Assembly: GCA_958370785.1 (NCBI GenBank)
Contig: CATXKN010000002.1
Location: 1 to 64,000, forward strand
Source: an uncultured Collinsella sp.
GTDB lineage: Bacteria > Actinomycetota > Coriobacteriia > Coriobacteriales > Coriobacteriaceae
DNA length: 64,000 nt
Direction: 5' to 3'
Shown here piece by piece: positions 41,131-49,199 of the stretch (positions are counted from its first letter, which is position 1; every line of letters starts with the position of its first letter). The position numbers were made by a program, and so were the translations under genes. Below the pieces are notes generated by a model. The model was not told where the DNA came from. It ran no database searches and worked only from the letters and a program-made list of their open reading frames with translations.

Positions 41131-41156
41131 AGGCGGCTCTCTGAGCCGCCTTTTTT
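41131..41156 (+). terminator. Intrinsic terminator between precursor peptide and radical SAM genes
   Basis: GGCGGCTC (41132-41139) pairs with GAGCCGCC (41143-41150) around a 3-base loop, followed by six Ts. The binding site GGAGGGG of the next gene follows at once, so downstream expression probably depends on read-through. Confidence 0.9.
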
Positions 41157-41168
41157 GGAGGGGATTCA

Positions 41169-42539
41169 ATGGCATTGGTAAAATTGAATGAACTCGAGCT
41201 CATCAATCTGGACGAGAATGATTCTGTTTTAATAAATTTGATAAATGGAAACGCCGACATTGTGAATGCATCTATCGCGCGTGCTGTTCGCTCTGGTTGC
41301 TTTGACGAGCTTGACTCCAATACGCTCACCCAACTAAACAAGCGTGGCTATATCTTTGTTTCCGAAATGGCACGCGACCAGTTTGTTCAGGGAGTCGATA
41401 GACGGTTGGCGCAGGAGTCGGTTAAAGAAACGCCAAATTTTATTGTAGTCCCAACCTATTCGTGTAATCTTGATTGCTACTATTGTTTTGAAAGAGCTAG
41501 CATTTCGCGCAATATCCGGCATAACAAAGAAATTGAATTAGACGTCGATTCTTTTTTCTCGTTTGCAGCTAAAGTTCTTCTTGAGTTTAAGAAGCGTTAT
41601 GGGGAATTTGATGCATCCAGAGTACTGGTGACAATTACCGGTGGTGAACCTCTGCAAGGTTTTACGTTTCGCACAATTGAAAAAATCCTCATAGGGTGCG
41701 AAAAAAGGAGCTTTAAGGTTTCATTCGTTACGAATGCGCTTGCTGTTCCAGAGTATTTGCCGCTAATCTCAAATTACGCTTCTGTTATTGATGATATACA
41801 AATTACATTAGATGGTGCCCAGAAGATACATGATTCAATTAGGGTTGCCATTGACGGTAGGCCGACTTTCAATCGTATTGTTCACTCAATTGAACTGCTA
41901 AATGGTCTCGAGCTCAACTTACGAGTGAGGATTAATGCGACGAAACTCAATATTGGCTCGTTGACTGAACTAGAACCTCTAATTCAGAGGTTTGACCCTG
42001 TGCTTTTTTATGTCTACCTTATGCAACAGGAAGGCTGCTGTCAAAGTGATAACGTGCTTGATGAGCTTGAGGGAATTAAATATCTTGAGAAGCTGAAGGA
42101 CGAAAACTCTGGTCTTAAGAGTCTCCTCATTGAGTATCACGGGAGAAAGTTAGTCGAATCGATATTTAATGACGGCGTCTTCCATCCAAAAATTAAGACA
42201 TGCAGCGCAATGAGCAATCAATTTATATACGATCAATTTGGCCATGTTTATAAATGCTGGTGGGCTATGGGCGACCGGTCTCGAGCTGTTGGTTTCGACG
42301 ACCACGGTGCGACAGCATGGGACGAGAAGTTGCTGTCATATTATCAGAGTCGTTCTGTGCTTCAAATGAACGGCTGTCGAGCCTGTCGCTATAGATATGT
42401 TTGCGGTGGCGGCTGCACTGGAAAACTTACTCTATCTGAATTAAGGGAGGGCTCTATAGCGTGTCCGGATTTTCATTCAATTTTGAATTATGAAGTGCAT
42501 CGTCATTGCCCTTCTCGTTGTGATGGGGGGCACTGCTGA
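41169..42539 (+). CDS. Radical SAM/SPASM peptide maturase 1
   Basis: 456 residues. Residues 1-85 form a small N-terminal domain (INLINGNADIVNASIARAVRSGCFDELDSNTLTQLNKRGYIF) of the kind that precedes many peptide-modifying radical SAM enzymes and may bind the leader. The SAM-cluster motif is C99-x3-C103-x2-C106 (SCNLDCYYCF), followed by TGGEPL. The SPASM region near residues 345-440 has CSAMSNQF, KCWW, CRACRYRYVCGGGC and CPDF, enough for two auxiliary iron-sulfur clusters. A further Cys-rich end (CPSRCDGGHC) is unusual. One 60-base line (41761-41820) is 35% GC by count, far below the neighbours. Confidence 0.9.
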   Translation: MALVKLNELELINLDENDSVLINLINGNADIVNASIARAVRSGCFDELDSNTLTQLNKRGYIFVSEMARDQFVQGVDRRLAQESVKETPNFIVVPTYSCNLDCYYCFERASISRNIRHNKEIELDVDSFFSFAAKVLLEFKKRYGEFDASRVLVTITGGEPLQGFTFRTIEKILIGCEKRSFKVSFVTNALAVPEYLPLISNYASVIDDIQITLDGAQKIHDSIRVAIDGRPTFNRIVHSIELLNGLELNLRVRINATKLNIGSLTELEPLIQRFDPVLFYVYLMQQEGCCQSDNVLDELEGIKYLEKLKDENSGLKSLLIEYHGRKLVESIFNDGVFHPKIKTCSAMSNQFIYDQFGHVYKCWWAMGDRSRAVGFDDHGATAWDEKLLSYYQSRSVLQMNGCRACRYRYVCGGGCTGKLTLSELREGSIACPDFHSILNYEVHRHCPSRCDGGHC

Positions 42540-43834
42540 TGTTTATGCAAGCGGATTTCACTGTCGCCTCCGAATACGACGGAAAGATGGTGTTGGCAAA
42601 TTATCTGTGCGGAACGCTTGATACTATCGATCCCGGTCTTGTTGATGACCAATATTCGATTTCCGTGGAAATGCTCGACAGGCATCAACTGTCTTATCTT
42701 GAAAAACGGGGACATCTGCAAGCGCGGGATAATGAGCAGCGCGAATCGATAGCTCGGCTCTGGGGCACCTATCTAAAAGGACATGAGACTACTTGTTATG
42801 TATATCTCCAACTAACCCATGAATGCAACTTGCGCTGCTCCTATTGTTTTCAAGCTTCATATGGGTATCATTGCCGGTCTATGACGTTGGATTCTCTTAG
42901 AAATATTGAATTACGTTTGAATAGACTTCTTAAATTGGCAATCAATCCTTCTCAAATCGTTATTGTTCTGTATGGCGGTGAGCCATTTCTGGCGAAAAAC
43001 ATGAGCTTGGTCGCTGAGGCTGTAGATATCTGCAGGAGGAGCGGTTTTCGTCTTCGAGTTATTACTAACGGGATTCAATTGCCCTGCTATCTAACGATTT
43101 TAAAGCGGAGCGGTGAGGTGTTAGACGGCGTTACCGTTACTTTGGATGGCGACCGTTTTGCGCACGATGGCGTCCGAAGGACTTTCGATGGGAGAGGGAC
43201 ATATGATCGGGTGGTATCTTCTATTCAAACTGCTATGTTGAACGGAATAGACGTCTCGGTTCGTCTAAATGTTTCTCAAAATAATATTGATATGCTGCGG
43301 CAACCTTATTGGAGGCATCCTGGCTTTAAATATGAGATTCACCGGGTTGAATACCCTTCATATGAGAAGTCCGTTTCTTTCTGGCAATTACTCGAACTAT
43401 GCTTGGAAGGATACATATCCTTGTCAGAACTCGCAGTGAACCAAGTGAGCTATTTCTACCAGATATTCGAAGAAGATCAGGCGCATTATCCACTATTTGG
43501 CGACTGTCTTTCCGGATCGGTTCTTTTGTTTTCCCCAGAGGGGGCCGTCTATGACTGCAATGAAGCCGGTTTCAATTCGGTTCCAATAGGCACTGTTGAA
43601 GAGGATTCCTGTTCGTGCTTCGACAACACTGAGCGATTGCTTAGCGGCAAGGCTGTTCTTATGGAGGGACCCTGTTCGAAATGTCCTGTTTATCCCGTTT
43701 GCGGGGGTGCCTGTCGTATGAGGCGCGCTGTCTGCTCAACGTATGAGAGCTGCCTGTATTTTTCTGACATCTCCGATATGCTCAACCGATATATCTCCTG
43801 GAAAATTGGTCTTCTGGAGGGCGTAAATGCTTAG
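42539..43834 (+). CDS. Radical SAM/SPASM peptide maturase 2
   Basis: 431 residues. The start overlaps the stop of maturase 1 by one base (TGATG). It has the same order of parts: an N-terminal domain (YLCGTLDTIDPGLVDDQYSISVEMLDRHQLSYLEKRGHL), the SAM motif C96-x3-C100-x2-C103 (ECNLRCSYCF), YGGEPFL, and a SPASM region (FGDCLSG, VYDCNEAGF, CSKCPVYPVCGGACRMRRAVC...CLYF). The two maturases are similar in plan but distant in sequence, so they may each modify one cysteine or act as a heterodimer; which is unknown. Confidence 0.9.
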   Translation: MFMQADFTVASEYDGKMVLANYLCGTLDTIDPGLVDDQYSISVEMLDRHQLSYLEKRGHLQARDNEQRESIARLWGTYLKGHETTCYVYLQLTHECNLRCSYCFQASYGYHCRSMTLDSLRNIELRLNRLLKLAINPSQIVIVLYGGEPFLAKNMSLVAEAVDICRRSGFRLRVITNGIQLPCYLTILKRSGEVLDGVTVTLDGDRFAHDGVRRTFDGRGTYDRVVSSIQTAMLNGIDVSVRLNVSQNNIDMLRQPYWRHPGFKYEIHRVEYPSYEKSVSFWQLLELCLEGYISLSELAVNQVSYFYQIFEEDQAHYPLFGDCLSGSVLLFSPEGAVYDCNEAGFNSVPIGTVEEDSCSCFDNTERLLSGKAVLMEGPCSKCPVYPVCGGACRMRRAVCSTYESCLYFSDISDMLNRYISWKIGLLEGVNA

Positions 43835-45020
43835 GAAGGTCATACTGCCCTACATGCTGTTCGTGTTCCTGTCGAACTTCAGCACGATCCTTTATTTCCT
43901 GACTGTCTATCTCGAGTACGAGGGCTTCTCGCTTACGGTCATCTCGGCAATGCTGCTAGCCTATCAGGTCAGCAAGTTCGCCTCAGAGATACCCACCGGA
44001 TATATTGCAGACCGTTACGGCAGAAAGATGAGCGGGCTACTGGGTGTTGCCGGCCTGATCGCATACTATCTTGCACTACTCTTTGTGCATTCGCCGATTG
44101 CGCTTGTTACCGCATTTGCTGTCAAAGGCATTTGTGTTGCATGCATCAGCGGCTCTATTGAGGCCATCTATGTCGACAATGTCCCTCAGGATGCCTTGGT
44201 CTCCCTAAACGTTATCGAGCGCTTCGTTTTCTACGCCTCGTATGCGATATCGGCTTTCCTTGGTGGTGTGATTTCGGCCGCGCAGGCTTATCGGGTTGGT
44301 CTTTCATGCGATATCGTAGCTATGGTCTTAACGCTCGCTGCCGTTGCCCTGATTCACGAACCCCGCGTCGGTTCAAAGGCGATGAGGGAGGAGAATCATG
44401 TGACCGTTCGGCAAATAGCTCAAGCGATCTCGTTCAATCCTCGTCTCATCGAGGCGTATATCATGGACGTTTCGCAGGCGTTTGCCTTTGTTTCGCTCGA
44501 GGATTTCTTCACGTTGATGTTAAACGAGAAGGGGATAGGCTCAGTTGCCTCAGGCGTGACGATTGCAGTCCAGCTCTTGTGTTCTGCTGGTCTAGGGCTG
44601 GCTGTCCCGTCGTTGCTTCAGAGACTCGATGATCGACGTTTCGCTCGAATCATGGGCTGCTCGAGGTATCTGTTGACCGCGTTCTTTCTACTGCCTTTTA
44701 CGCCGCGCTCGTTCCTGCCCCTGCTGTATATCCTGCAGACCGTCGCGTACGTTTTCCTTGCTCCGATTAAATATTCGATTTTTCAGAGCAATGCACCTGC
44801 GCAGTTTCGCTGTACCCTCATCTCGGTTCAGAGCCTGATGGTTTCGGTTGGAGCAATCTTGTTTTATGCGTTCAACGCGCTGATTGTTTCGTCTATCGGG
44901 GTCTCTTCGGCTATATTGGCGGCGCTTCTTCTCTCGGCGCTCCTTTATATTCCGGCGTTATTCAAGCTTACTAAGGATTGCGGCGGTTCCCGCTCGAAGA
45001 ATACGACGCTCGAGTGTTGA
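43827..45020 (+). CDS. Major facilitator superfamily transporter, probable RiPP exporter
   Basis: 397 residues, twelve predicted membrane helices in two groups of six. The MFS loop signature appears as GYIADRYGRKMSGLLG after helix 2. The gene overlaps maturase 2 by 8 bases, so it belongs to the same operon and probably exports the finished peptide, in place of the ABC exporter-protease usual in such clusters. Composition is closer to the chromosomal average than that of the maturase genes. No self-resistance gene other than this is visible. Confidence 0.88.
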   Translation: MLRKVILPYMLFVFLSNFSTILYFLTVYLEYEGFSLTVISAMLLAYQVSKFASEIPTGYIADRYGRKMSGLLGVAGLIAYYLALLFVHSPIALVTAFAVKGICVACISGSIEAIYVDNVPQDALVSLNVIERFVFYASYAISAFLGGVISAAQAYRVGLSCDIVAMVLTLAAVALIHEPRVGSKAMREENHVTVRQIAQAISFNPRLIEAYIMDVSQAFAFVSLEDFFTLMLNEKGIGSVASGVTIAVQLLCSAGLGLAVPSLLQRLDDRRFARIMGCSRYLLTAFFLLPFTPRSFLPLLYILQTVAYVFLAPIKYSIFQSNAPAQFRCTLISVQSLMVSVGAILFYAFNALIVSSIGVSSAILAALLLSALLYIPALFKLTKDCGGSRSKNTTLEC

Positions 45021-45116
45021 TATATTACCTCCCGCTTAGGGAGGGCGCGCGTTTAGGGGTATTATTGAAGCGTATGTAACCTGGCGGCGCCACACCGCCT
45101 GTTAGTAGGGAGACAC

Positions 45117-46295
45117 ATGAACGTTCTGGTCGTCAACGCAGGATCTTCGACCCTTAAGTATCAGGTCATCGATACCAAGTCCCACAAGGTGTCCGCAAAG
45201 GGCTCCTGCGAGCGCGTCTGCTTTACCGGCGGTACCTTCACCCACGCTGCCAACGGTTCCAAGAAGGTGACCGAGAACATCGAGTTCCCCGACCACAAGG
45301 TCGCCATCGAGGTCGTCCTGAAGGACCTCGAGGCCAACGGCGTCAAGATCGAGGGCATCGGCCACCGTATCGTTCAGGGCGGTTGGTACTTCGGCGATTC
45401 CTCCCTCGTCGACGAGGACGTCCTCGCCAAGATCCGCGAGGTCGCTCCGCTCGCCCCGCTGCACAACAACCCCGAGGCCAACGTTATCGAGTACTGCCTC
45501 GAGCAGTATCCCGACCTGCCCAACGTCACGGTCTATGACACCGCTTTCCACTTCAACATGCCCGAGGTCGCCAAGACCTACGCCCTGCCCAAGGACGTCT
45601 GCGACAAGCTGCACATCCGTAAGTACGGCGCCCACGGCACCAGCTACCGCTACATCTCCAAGAAGGTTGCCGAGATGACCAACGGCGAGGCTCGCAAGGT
45701 CGTCGTGTGCCACATCGGTTCCGGCGCTTCCCTGTGCGCCATCGAGGACGGCAAGTGCATGGACACTACCATGGGCTTGACGCCGCTCGACGGTGTCATG
45801 ATGGGCACCCGCTGCGGCTCCATCGACCCGGCTACCGTGTGCTACCTGCAGCGCGAGGGTGGCTACACCTTCGACGAGGTCGACGAGATGATGAACAAGA
45901 AGTCCGGCCTTTTGGCTGTGACCGGCGGCAAAACCAACGACTGCCGCAACGTCGAGGAGCTCGCCGCTGCCGGCGACCCCGAGGCTCAGCTCGCCTTCGA
46001 TATGTTCGTCTACAAGATTGCCGCCAAGGCCGCCGAGATGGCCACTTCCATGTGCGGCATGGACACCCTGGTCTTTACCGCCGGCATCGGCGAGCACGCT
46101 CCGGCCGTTCGCGCCGGCGTTGCCGACCGTCTGGCCTTTATGGGCGTCAAGATGGACCATGCCCGCAACGCCCTGCGTGGCGACGGCGCTTGGTGCCTGT
46201 CCGCCAAGGATTCCAAGGTCAAGATCTTCGTCATCCCCACGGATGAGGAGTTCATGATCGCTTCCGATGTCGAGCGCATCGTCAGCGGCAAGTAA
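45117..46295 (+). CDS. ackA: Acetate kinase paralogue 1, with altered active-site residues
   Basis: 392 residues. The ASKHA-fold motifs are present: NAGSSTLKY at the start, GHRIVQGGW, APLHN, DTAFHFNMP, GTRCGSIDPATV near residue 240, TAGIGEHAP and the terminal PTDEEFMI. Two positions depart from the canonical enzyme and from the neighbour: Tyr177 in HGTSYRY (normally His) and Ser202 in CHIGSGAS (normally Asn). It would make ATP from acetyl phosphate, but the changes could alter rate or carboxylate preference. Very strong C-ending codon bias suggests high expression. Confidence 0.9.
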   Translation: MNVLVVNAGSSTLKYQVIDTKSHKVSAKGSCERVCFTGGTFTHAANGSKKVTENIEFPDHKVAIEVVLKDLEANGVKIEGIGHRIVQGGWYFGDSSLVDEDVLAKIREVAPLAPLHNNPEANVIEYCLEQYPDLPNVTVYDTAFHFNMPEVAKTYALPKDVCDKLHIRKYGAHGTSYRYISKKVAEMTNGEARKVVVCHIGSGASLCAIEDGKCMDTTMGLTPLDGVMMGTRCGSIDPATVCYLQREGGYTFDEVDEMMNKKSGLLAVTGGKTNDCRNVEELAAAGDPEAQLAFDMFVYKIAAKAAEMATSMCGMDTLVFTAGIGEHAPAVRAGVADRLAFMGVKMDHARNALRGDGAWCLSAKDSKVKIFVIPTDEEFMIASDVERIVSGK

Positions 46296-46459
46296 TTGAT
46301 ACAAGGGGAGGGGACTGGATGGCCTTGTGCCGTTCAGCCCCCTTTTATGCTCTTTGGGCGAAGAGCTTAATAGATATTTATTGAACTCTGATAACTTCTT
46401 ATTAAGGGTATGGCCGCCTTATAGGTTTGCCGACCGTACTGTAATCACGAAGGAGTCTC

Positions 46460-47638
46460 ATGAACGTACTTGTTGTCAACGCCGGCAGCTCGAGCCTTAA
46501 ATATCAGCTTTTGGATACCGATACCCGCGAGGTTTTCGCCAAGGGCAACTGCGAGCGTATCGGATCGGAGATGGGCATCTTTGGTCACTCCGAGAACGGT
46601 GGCACCAAGCAGACCGAGGAGGTTCCTTTTCCCGATCATCGCTCTGCTATCGCTCGCGTGCTCGAGGAGCTCGAGAAGACCGACTTTACGATCGATGGTA
46701 TCGGCCACCGTATCGTTCAGGGCGGTTGGCACTTCGATGATTCCGCGGTCGTCGACGATGAGGTCATGGCTAAGATCCTTGAGGTGGCCCCGCTCGCCCC
46801 GCTGCACAACTACGGCGAGGCAGCAGCGATTGAGTATTGCCGCGAGAAGTATCCGGAGTTGCCCAATGTGGCTGTCTTCGACACCTCGTTCCACATGACC
46901 ATGCCCGAGGTCGCCTACACCTACGCCCTGCCCAAGGACGTGTGCGATAAGTATCACGTGCGCAAGTACGGCGCGCACGGTACGAGCCACCGTTACGAGT
47001 GGATGATGGCCAAGGAGATCCTGGGCTCGCGCTGCCATCGCCTGCTTTCGTGCCATCTGGGCAACGGAGCCTCGCTTGCCGCCATCGAGGACGCTGTGTG
47101 CCGCGACACCACGATGGGCCTCACGCCGCTCGACGGCTTGATGATGGGCACCCGTTGCGGTTCCATCGACCCGGCCACCGTGTGTTATCTGCAGCGCGAG
47201 GGCGGCTACAGTTACCAGGAAGTCGATGACATGATGAACAAGCAGTCCGGTCTGCTTGCCATCTCGGGCATCTCAAACGATGCCCGTGACATCCGTACGC
47301 GCGCCTCTGAGGGTGACGAGCGCTGCCTGCTCGCCTTCGATATGTTCGCCTACAAGGCCATGCAGCAGGCCGGTTCCATGATCGCCTCCATGGCGGGCGT
47401 GGATACCATCACCTTTACCGCCGGCATCGGCGAGAACGACTGGTCGATTCGTAAGGCCTTCTGCGACTGCTTTGAGTGGCTGGGCGTGCGCATCGACAAC
47501 AACAAGAACCGCGAGGCCGTGGGCAACGGTCCGCAGGTCATCAGCGCCGCCGGCTCTTCCGTCACGGTCATGGTCATCCCCACCGACGAGGAATACATGA
47601 TCGCCCACGACGTCGAGCGTCTGACCAAGAACAACTAA
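46460..47638 (+). CDS. ackA: Acetate kinase paralogue 2
   Basis: 392 residues, the same length as the upstream paralogue, with many shared blocks (GHRIVQGGW, EVAPLAPLHN, YALPKDVCDK, TTMGLTPLDG, GSIDPATVCYLQREGGY). Here the canonical HGTSHRY and CHLGNGAS are intact, so this copy looks like the standard enzyme making ATP and acetate from acetyl phosphate. It has its own AAGGAG start region 164 bases after copy 1 and a strong terminator. The pair arose by tandem duplication followed by marked divergence. Pta lies convergent downstream. Confidence 0.93.
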   Translation: MNVLVVNAGSSSLKYQLLDTDTREVFAKGNCERIGSEMGIFGHSENGGTKQTEEVPFPDHRSAIARVLEELEKTDFTIDGIGHRIVQGGWHFDDSAVVDDEVMAKILEVAPLAPLHNYGEAAAIEYCREKYPELPNVAVFDTSFHMTMPEVAYTYALPKDVCDKYHVRKYGAHGTSHRYEWMMAKEILGSRCHRLLSCHLGNGASLAAIEDAVCRDTTMGLTPLDGLMMGTRCGSIDPATVCYLQREGGYSYQEVDDMMNKQSGLLAISGISNDARDIRTRASEGDERCLLAFDMFAYKAMQQAGSMIASMAGVDTITFTAGIGENDWSIRKAFCDCFEWLGVRIDNNKNREAVGNGPQVISAAGSSVTVMVIPTDEEYMIAHDVERLTKNN

Positions 47639-47662
47639 CGCGCGCATTTGCAAGTAAACGAC

Positions 47663-47696
47663 AGGCCTCCAGAGCAATCGCTCCGGAGGCCTTTTT
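47663..47696 (+). terminator. Intrinsic terminator of the second acetate kinase gene
   Basis: AGGCCTCC-AGAGC (from 47663) pairs with GCTCC-GGAGGCCT (to 47692) with one internal mismatch, followed by a T-run. Confidence 0.88.
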
Positions 47697-47844
47697 ACTA
47701 GTAGGCGGAAATTCCAGTCCCAAAGTGATCGTCACCAGCAACGCCTGCGCTCCCAGCAACGGCACCCGATCATTCAGATTCTCAGCCCCAGCTCGTAGCC
47801 AAGCCGCCGTCCACTCCAGATACCCTGACTGCCACGTGGCGGCA
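47697..47844. other. Gene-free stretch between ackA and the palindromic element
   Basis: About 150 bases without a supported gene. I see no promoter, repeat or RNA structure in it apart from short GC-rich inverted words. Confidence 0.5.
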
Positions 47845-47971
47845 GGGGCCCTACAGGGTAAAGCTCTGAAAACTTTCCGCAGGACGCATGAAACCCCCGC
47901 CGCACGAAGTGCGCAGCGGGGGTTTCATGCATGTCCGAGGACGTTTTCAGAGCTTTACCCTGTAGGGCCCC
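47845..47971. repeat. Palindromic repeat family 2, copy A (127 bases)
   Basis: Perfect 29-base inverted arms (47845-47873 and 47943-47971, beginning GGGGCCCTACAGGG) enclose an inner stem GCATGAAACCCCCGC/GCGGGGGTTTCATGC. The asymmetric internal loop holds TTCCGCAGGAC on one side and GTCCGAGGAC on the other. It lies between convergent ackA and pta and could also serve as a terminator. Confidence 0.8.
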
Positions 47972-47986
47972 GAGGGGATAAGTCCG

Positions 47987-48967
47987 CTACTCAGCCATCT
48001 GAGCCTGGACGGCGGTGATGGCCACGACACCCACGATGTCGTCGGCGGAGCAGCCGCGCGAAAGGTCGTTGACCGGTTTGGCGATGCCCTGCAGGATGGG
48101 GCCGTAGGCGTCAGCGCCAGCGAAGCGCTGGACCAGCTTGTAGCCGATATTGCCTGCCTCGAGGTCGGGGAACACGAGCACGTTGGCCTTACCGGCGACG
48201 GAGGAGCCGGGAGCCTTGAGCTGGGCGACGGTGGGGACGATGGCGGCGTCGAGCTGCAGGTCGCCGTCGATGGCGAGCTCGGGAGCCTTCTCCTTGCAGA
48301 ACTTCACGGCCTCCTGGACCTTCTTGGCGACCTCGCCACCGGCGGAGCCCATGGTGGAGTAGGAAAGCATGGCCACGTGCGGCTCAACATTGCCCATGAA
48401 AGTGGACCAAGAGTGAGCGGAGGCGATGGCGATCTCGGAGAGCTCATCGGAGGACGGGTTGATGTTGAGGCCACAGTCGGCGAAGATCAGCGTGCCGTCG
48501 GTGCCGAACTGCGGGGTGTCGGTGCACATCACGAAGAAGGCCGAGACCAGCTTGGTGCCCGGAGCGGTCTTGAGGATCTGAAGCGCGGGGCGCAGGGTGT
48601 CGGCCGTGGAGTGGCAGGCGCCGGAGACCAGGCCGTCGGCGTCGCCCATCTTGACCATCATGGTGCCAAAGTAGGTGGCGTCCATCACCTGGGCGCGAGC
48701 CTGCTCGATGGTGACACCCTTCTTGGCGCGGAGCTCGGCAAACTTCTGCGCATACTCCTCGTGCTTCTCGGCGTTGCGCGGGTCGATGACGGTGGCGCCG
48801 GGAACGTCGATCTCGTCAGGGTTGCCCAGGATGACGAGCTTTGCCAGGCCCTCCTCGATGATTTTGTTTGCCGCGACGATGGTACGCGGATCCTCGCCCT
48901 CGGGCAGGACGATGGTCTTAAGGTCGGCCTTGGCGGCAGACTTCATACGGTTTAGGAAATCGCTCAT
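47987..48967 (-). CDS. pta: Phosphate acetyltransferase
   Basis: 326 residues, the short single-domain Pta. Family text: TIVLPEGEDPRTIVAANKI near the start, GDADGLVSGACHSTADTLRPALQILKT near residue 105, FADCGLNINPSSDELSEIA, and the C-terminal NVLVFPDLEAGNIGYKLVQRFAGADAYGPILQG. It converts acetyl-CoA and phosphate to acetyl phosphate, the substrate of the acetate kinases encoded head-on at 45117-47638. Strong codon bias. A hairpin at 49021-49041 sits in its leader. Confidence 0.95.
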   Translation of the reverse strand: MSDFLNRMKSAAKADLKTIVLPEGEDPRTIVAANKIIEEGLAKLVILGNPDEIDVPGATVIDPRNAEKHEEYAQKFAELRAKKGVTIEQARAQVMDATYFGTMMVKMGDADGLVSGACHSTADTLRPALQILKTAPGTKLVSAFFVMCTDTPQFGTDGTLIFADCGLNINPSSDELSEIAIASAHSWSTFMGNVEPHVAMLSYSTMGSAGGEVAKKVQEAVKFCKEKAPELAIDGDLQLDAAIVPTVAQLKAPGSSVAGKANVLVFPDLEAGNIGYKLVQRFAGADAYGPILQGIAKPVNDLSRGCSADDIVGVVAITAVQAQMAE

Positions 48968-49020
48968 GTTACTCCTTACAAGCGTTTTGCTAAGCTCCAG
49001 GCCCTCGGCTGTACACGAAT

Positions 49021-49041
49021 AAACCCGCTGCTAGCGGGTTT
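49021..49041 (-). terminator. Leader hairpin upstream of pta
   Basis: AAACCCGCT (49021-49029) pairs with AGCGGGTTT (49033-49041) with a 3-base loop. Read leftward it is followed by TTTATT and lies 54 bases before the pta start. Confidence 0.5.
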
Positions 49042-49199
49042 ACCTTTCAATTATGTACGCCGCGGTGCTTGAGCTTTCCTTGTGTGGCAAGCTCATTATA
49101 GGACGCATTAGCGCTATAATCGCTCTGATAAATATGTCTCGACGTATGTTCGAGAAAAAGCCCAGTTAAAAAGCGTGTGGCTTTTGACAAGGAGTATCG

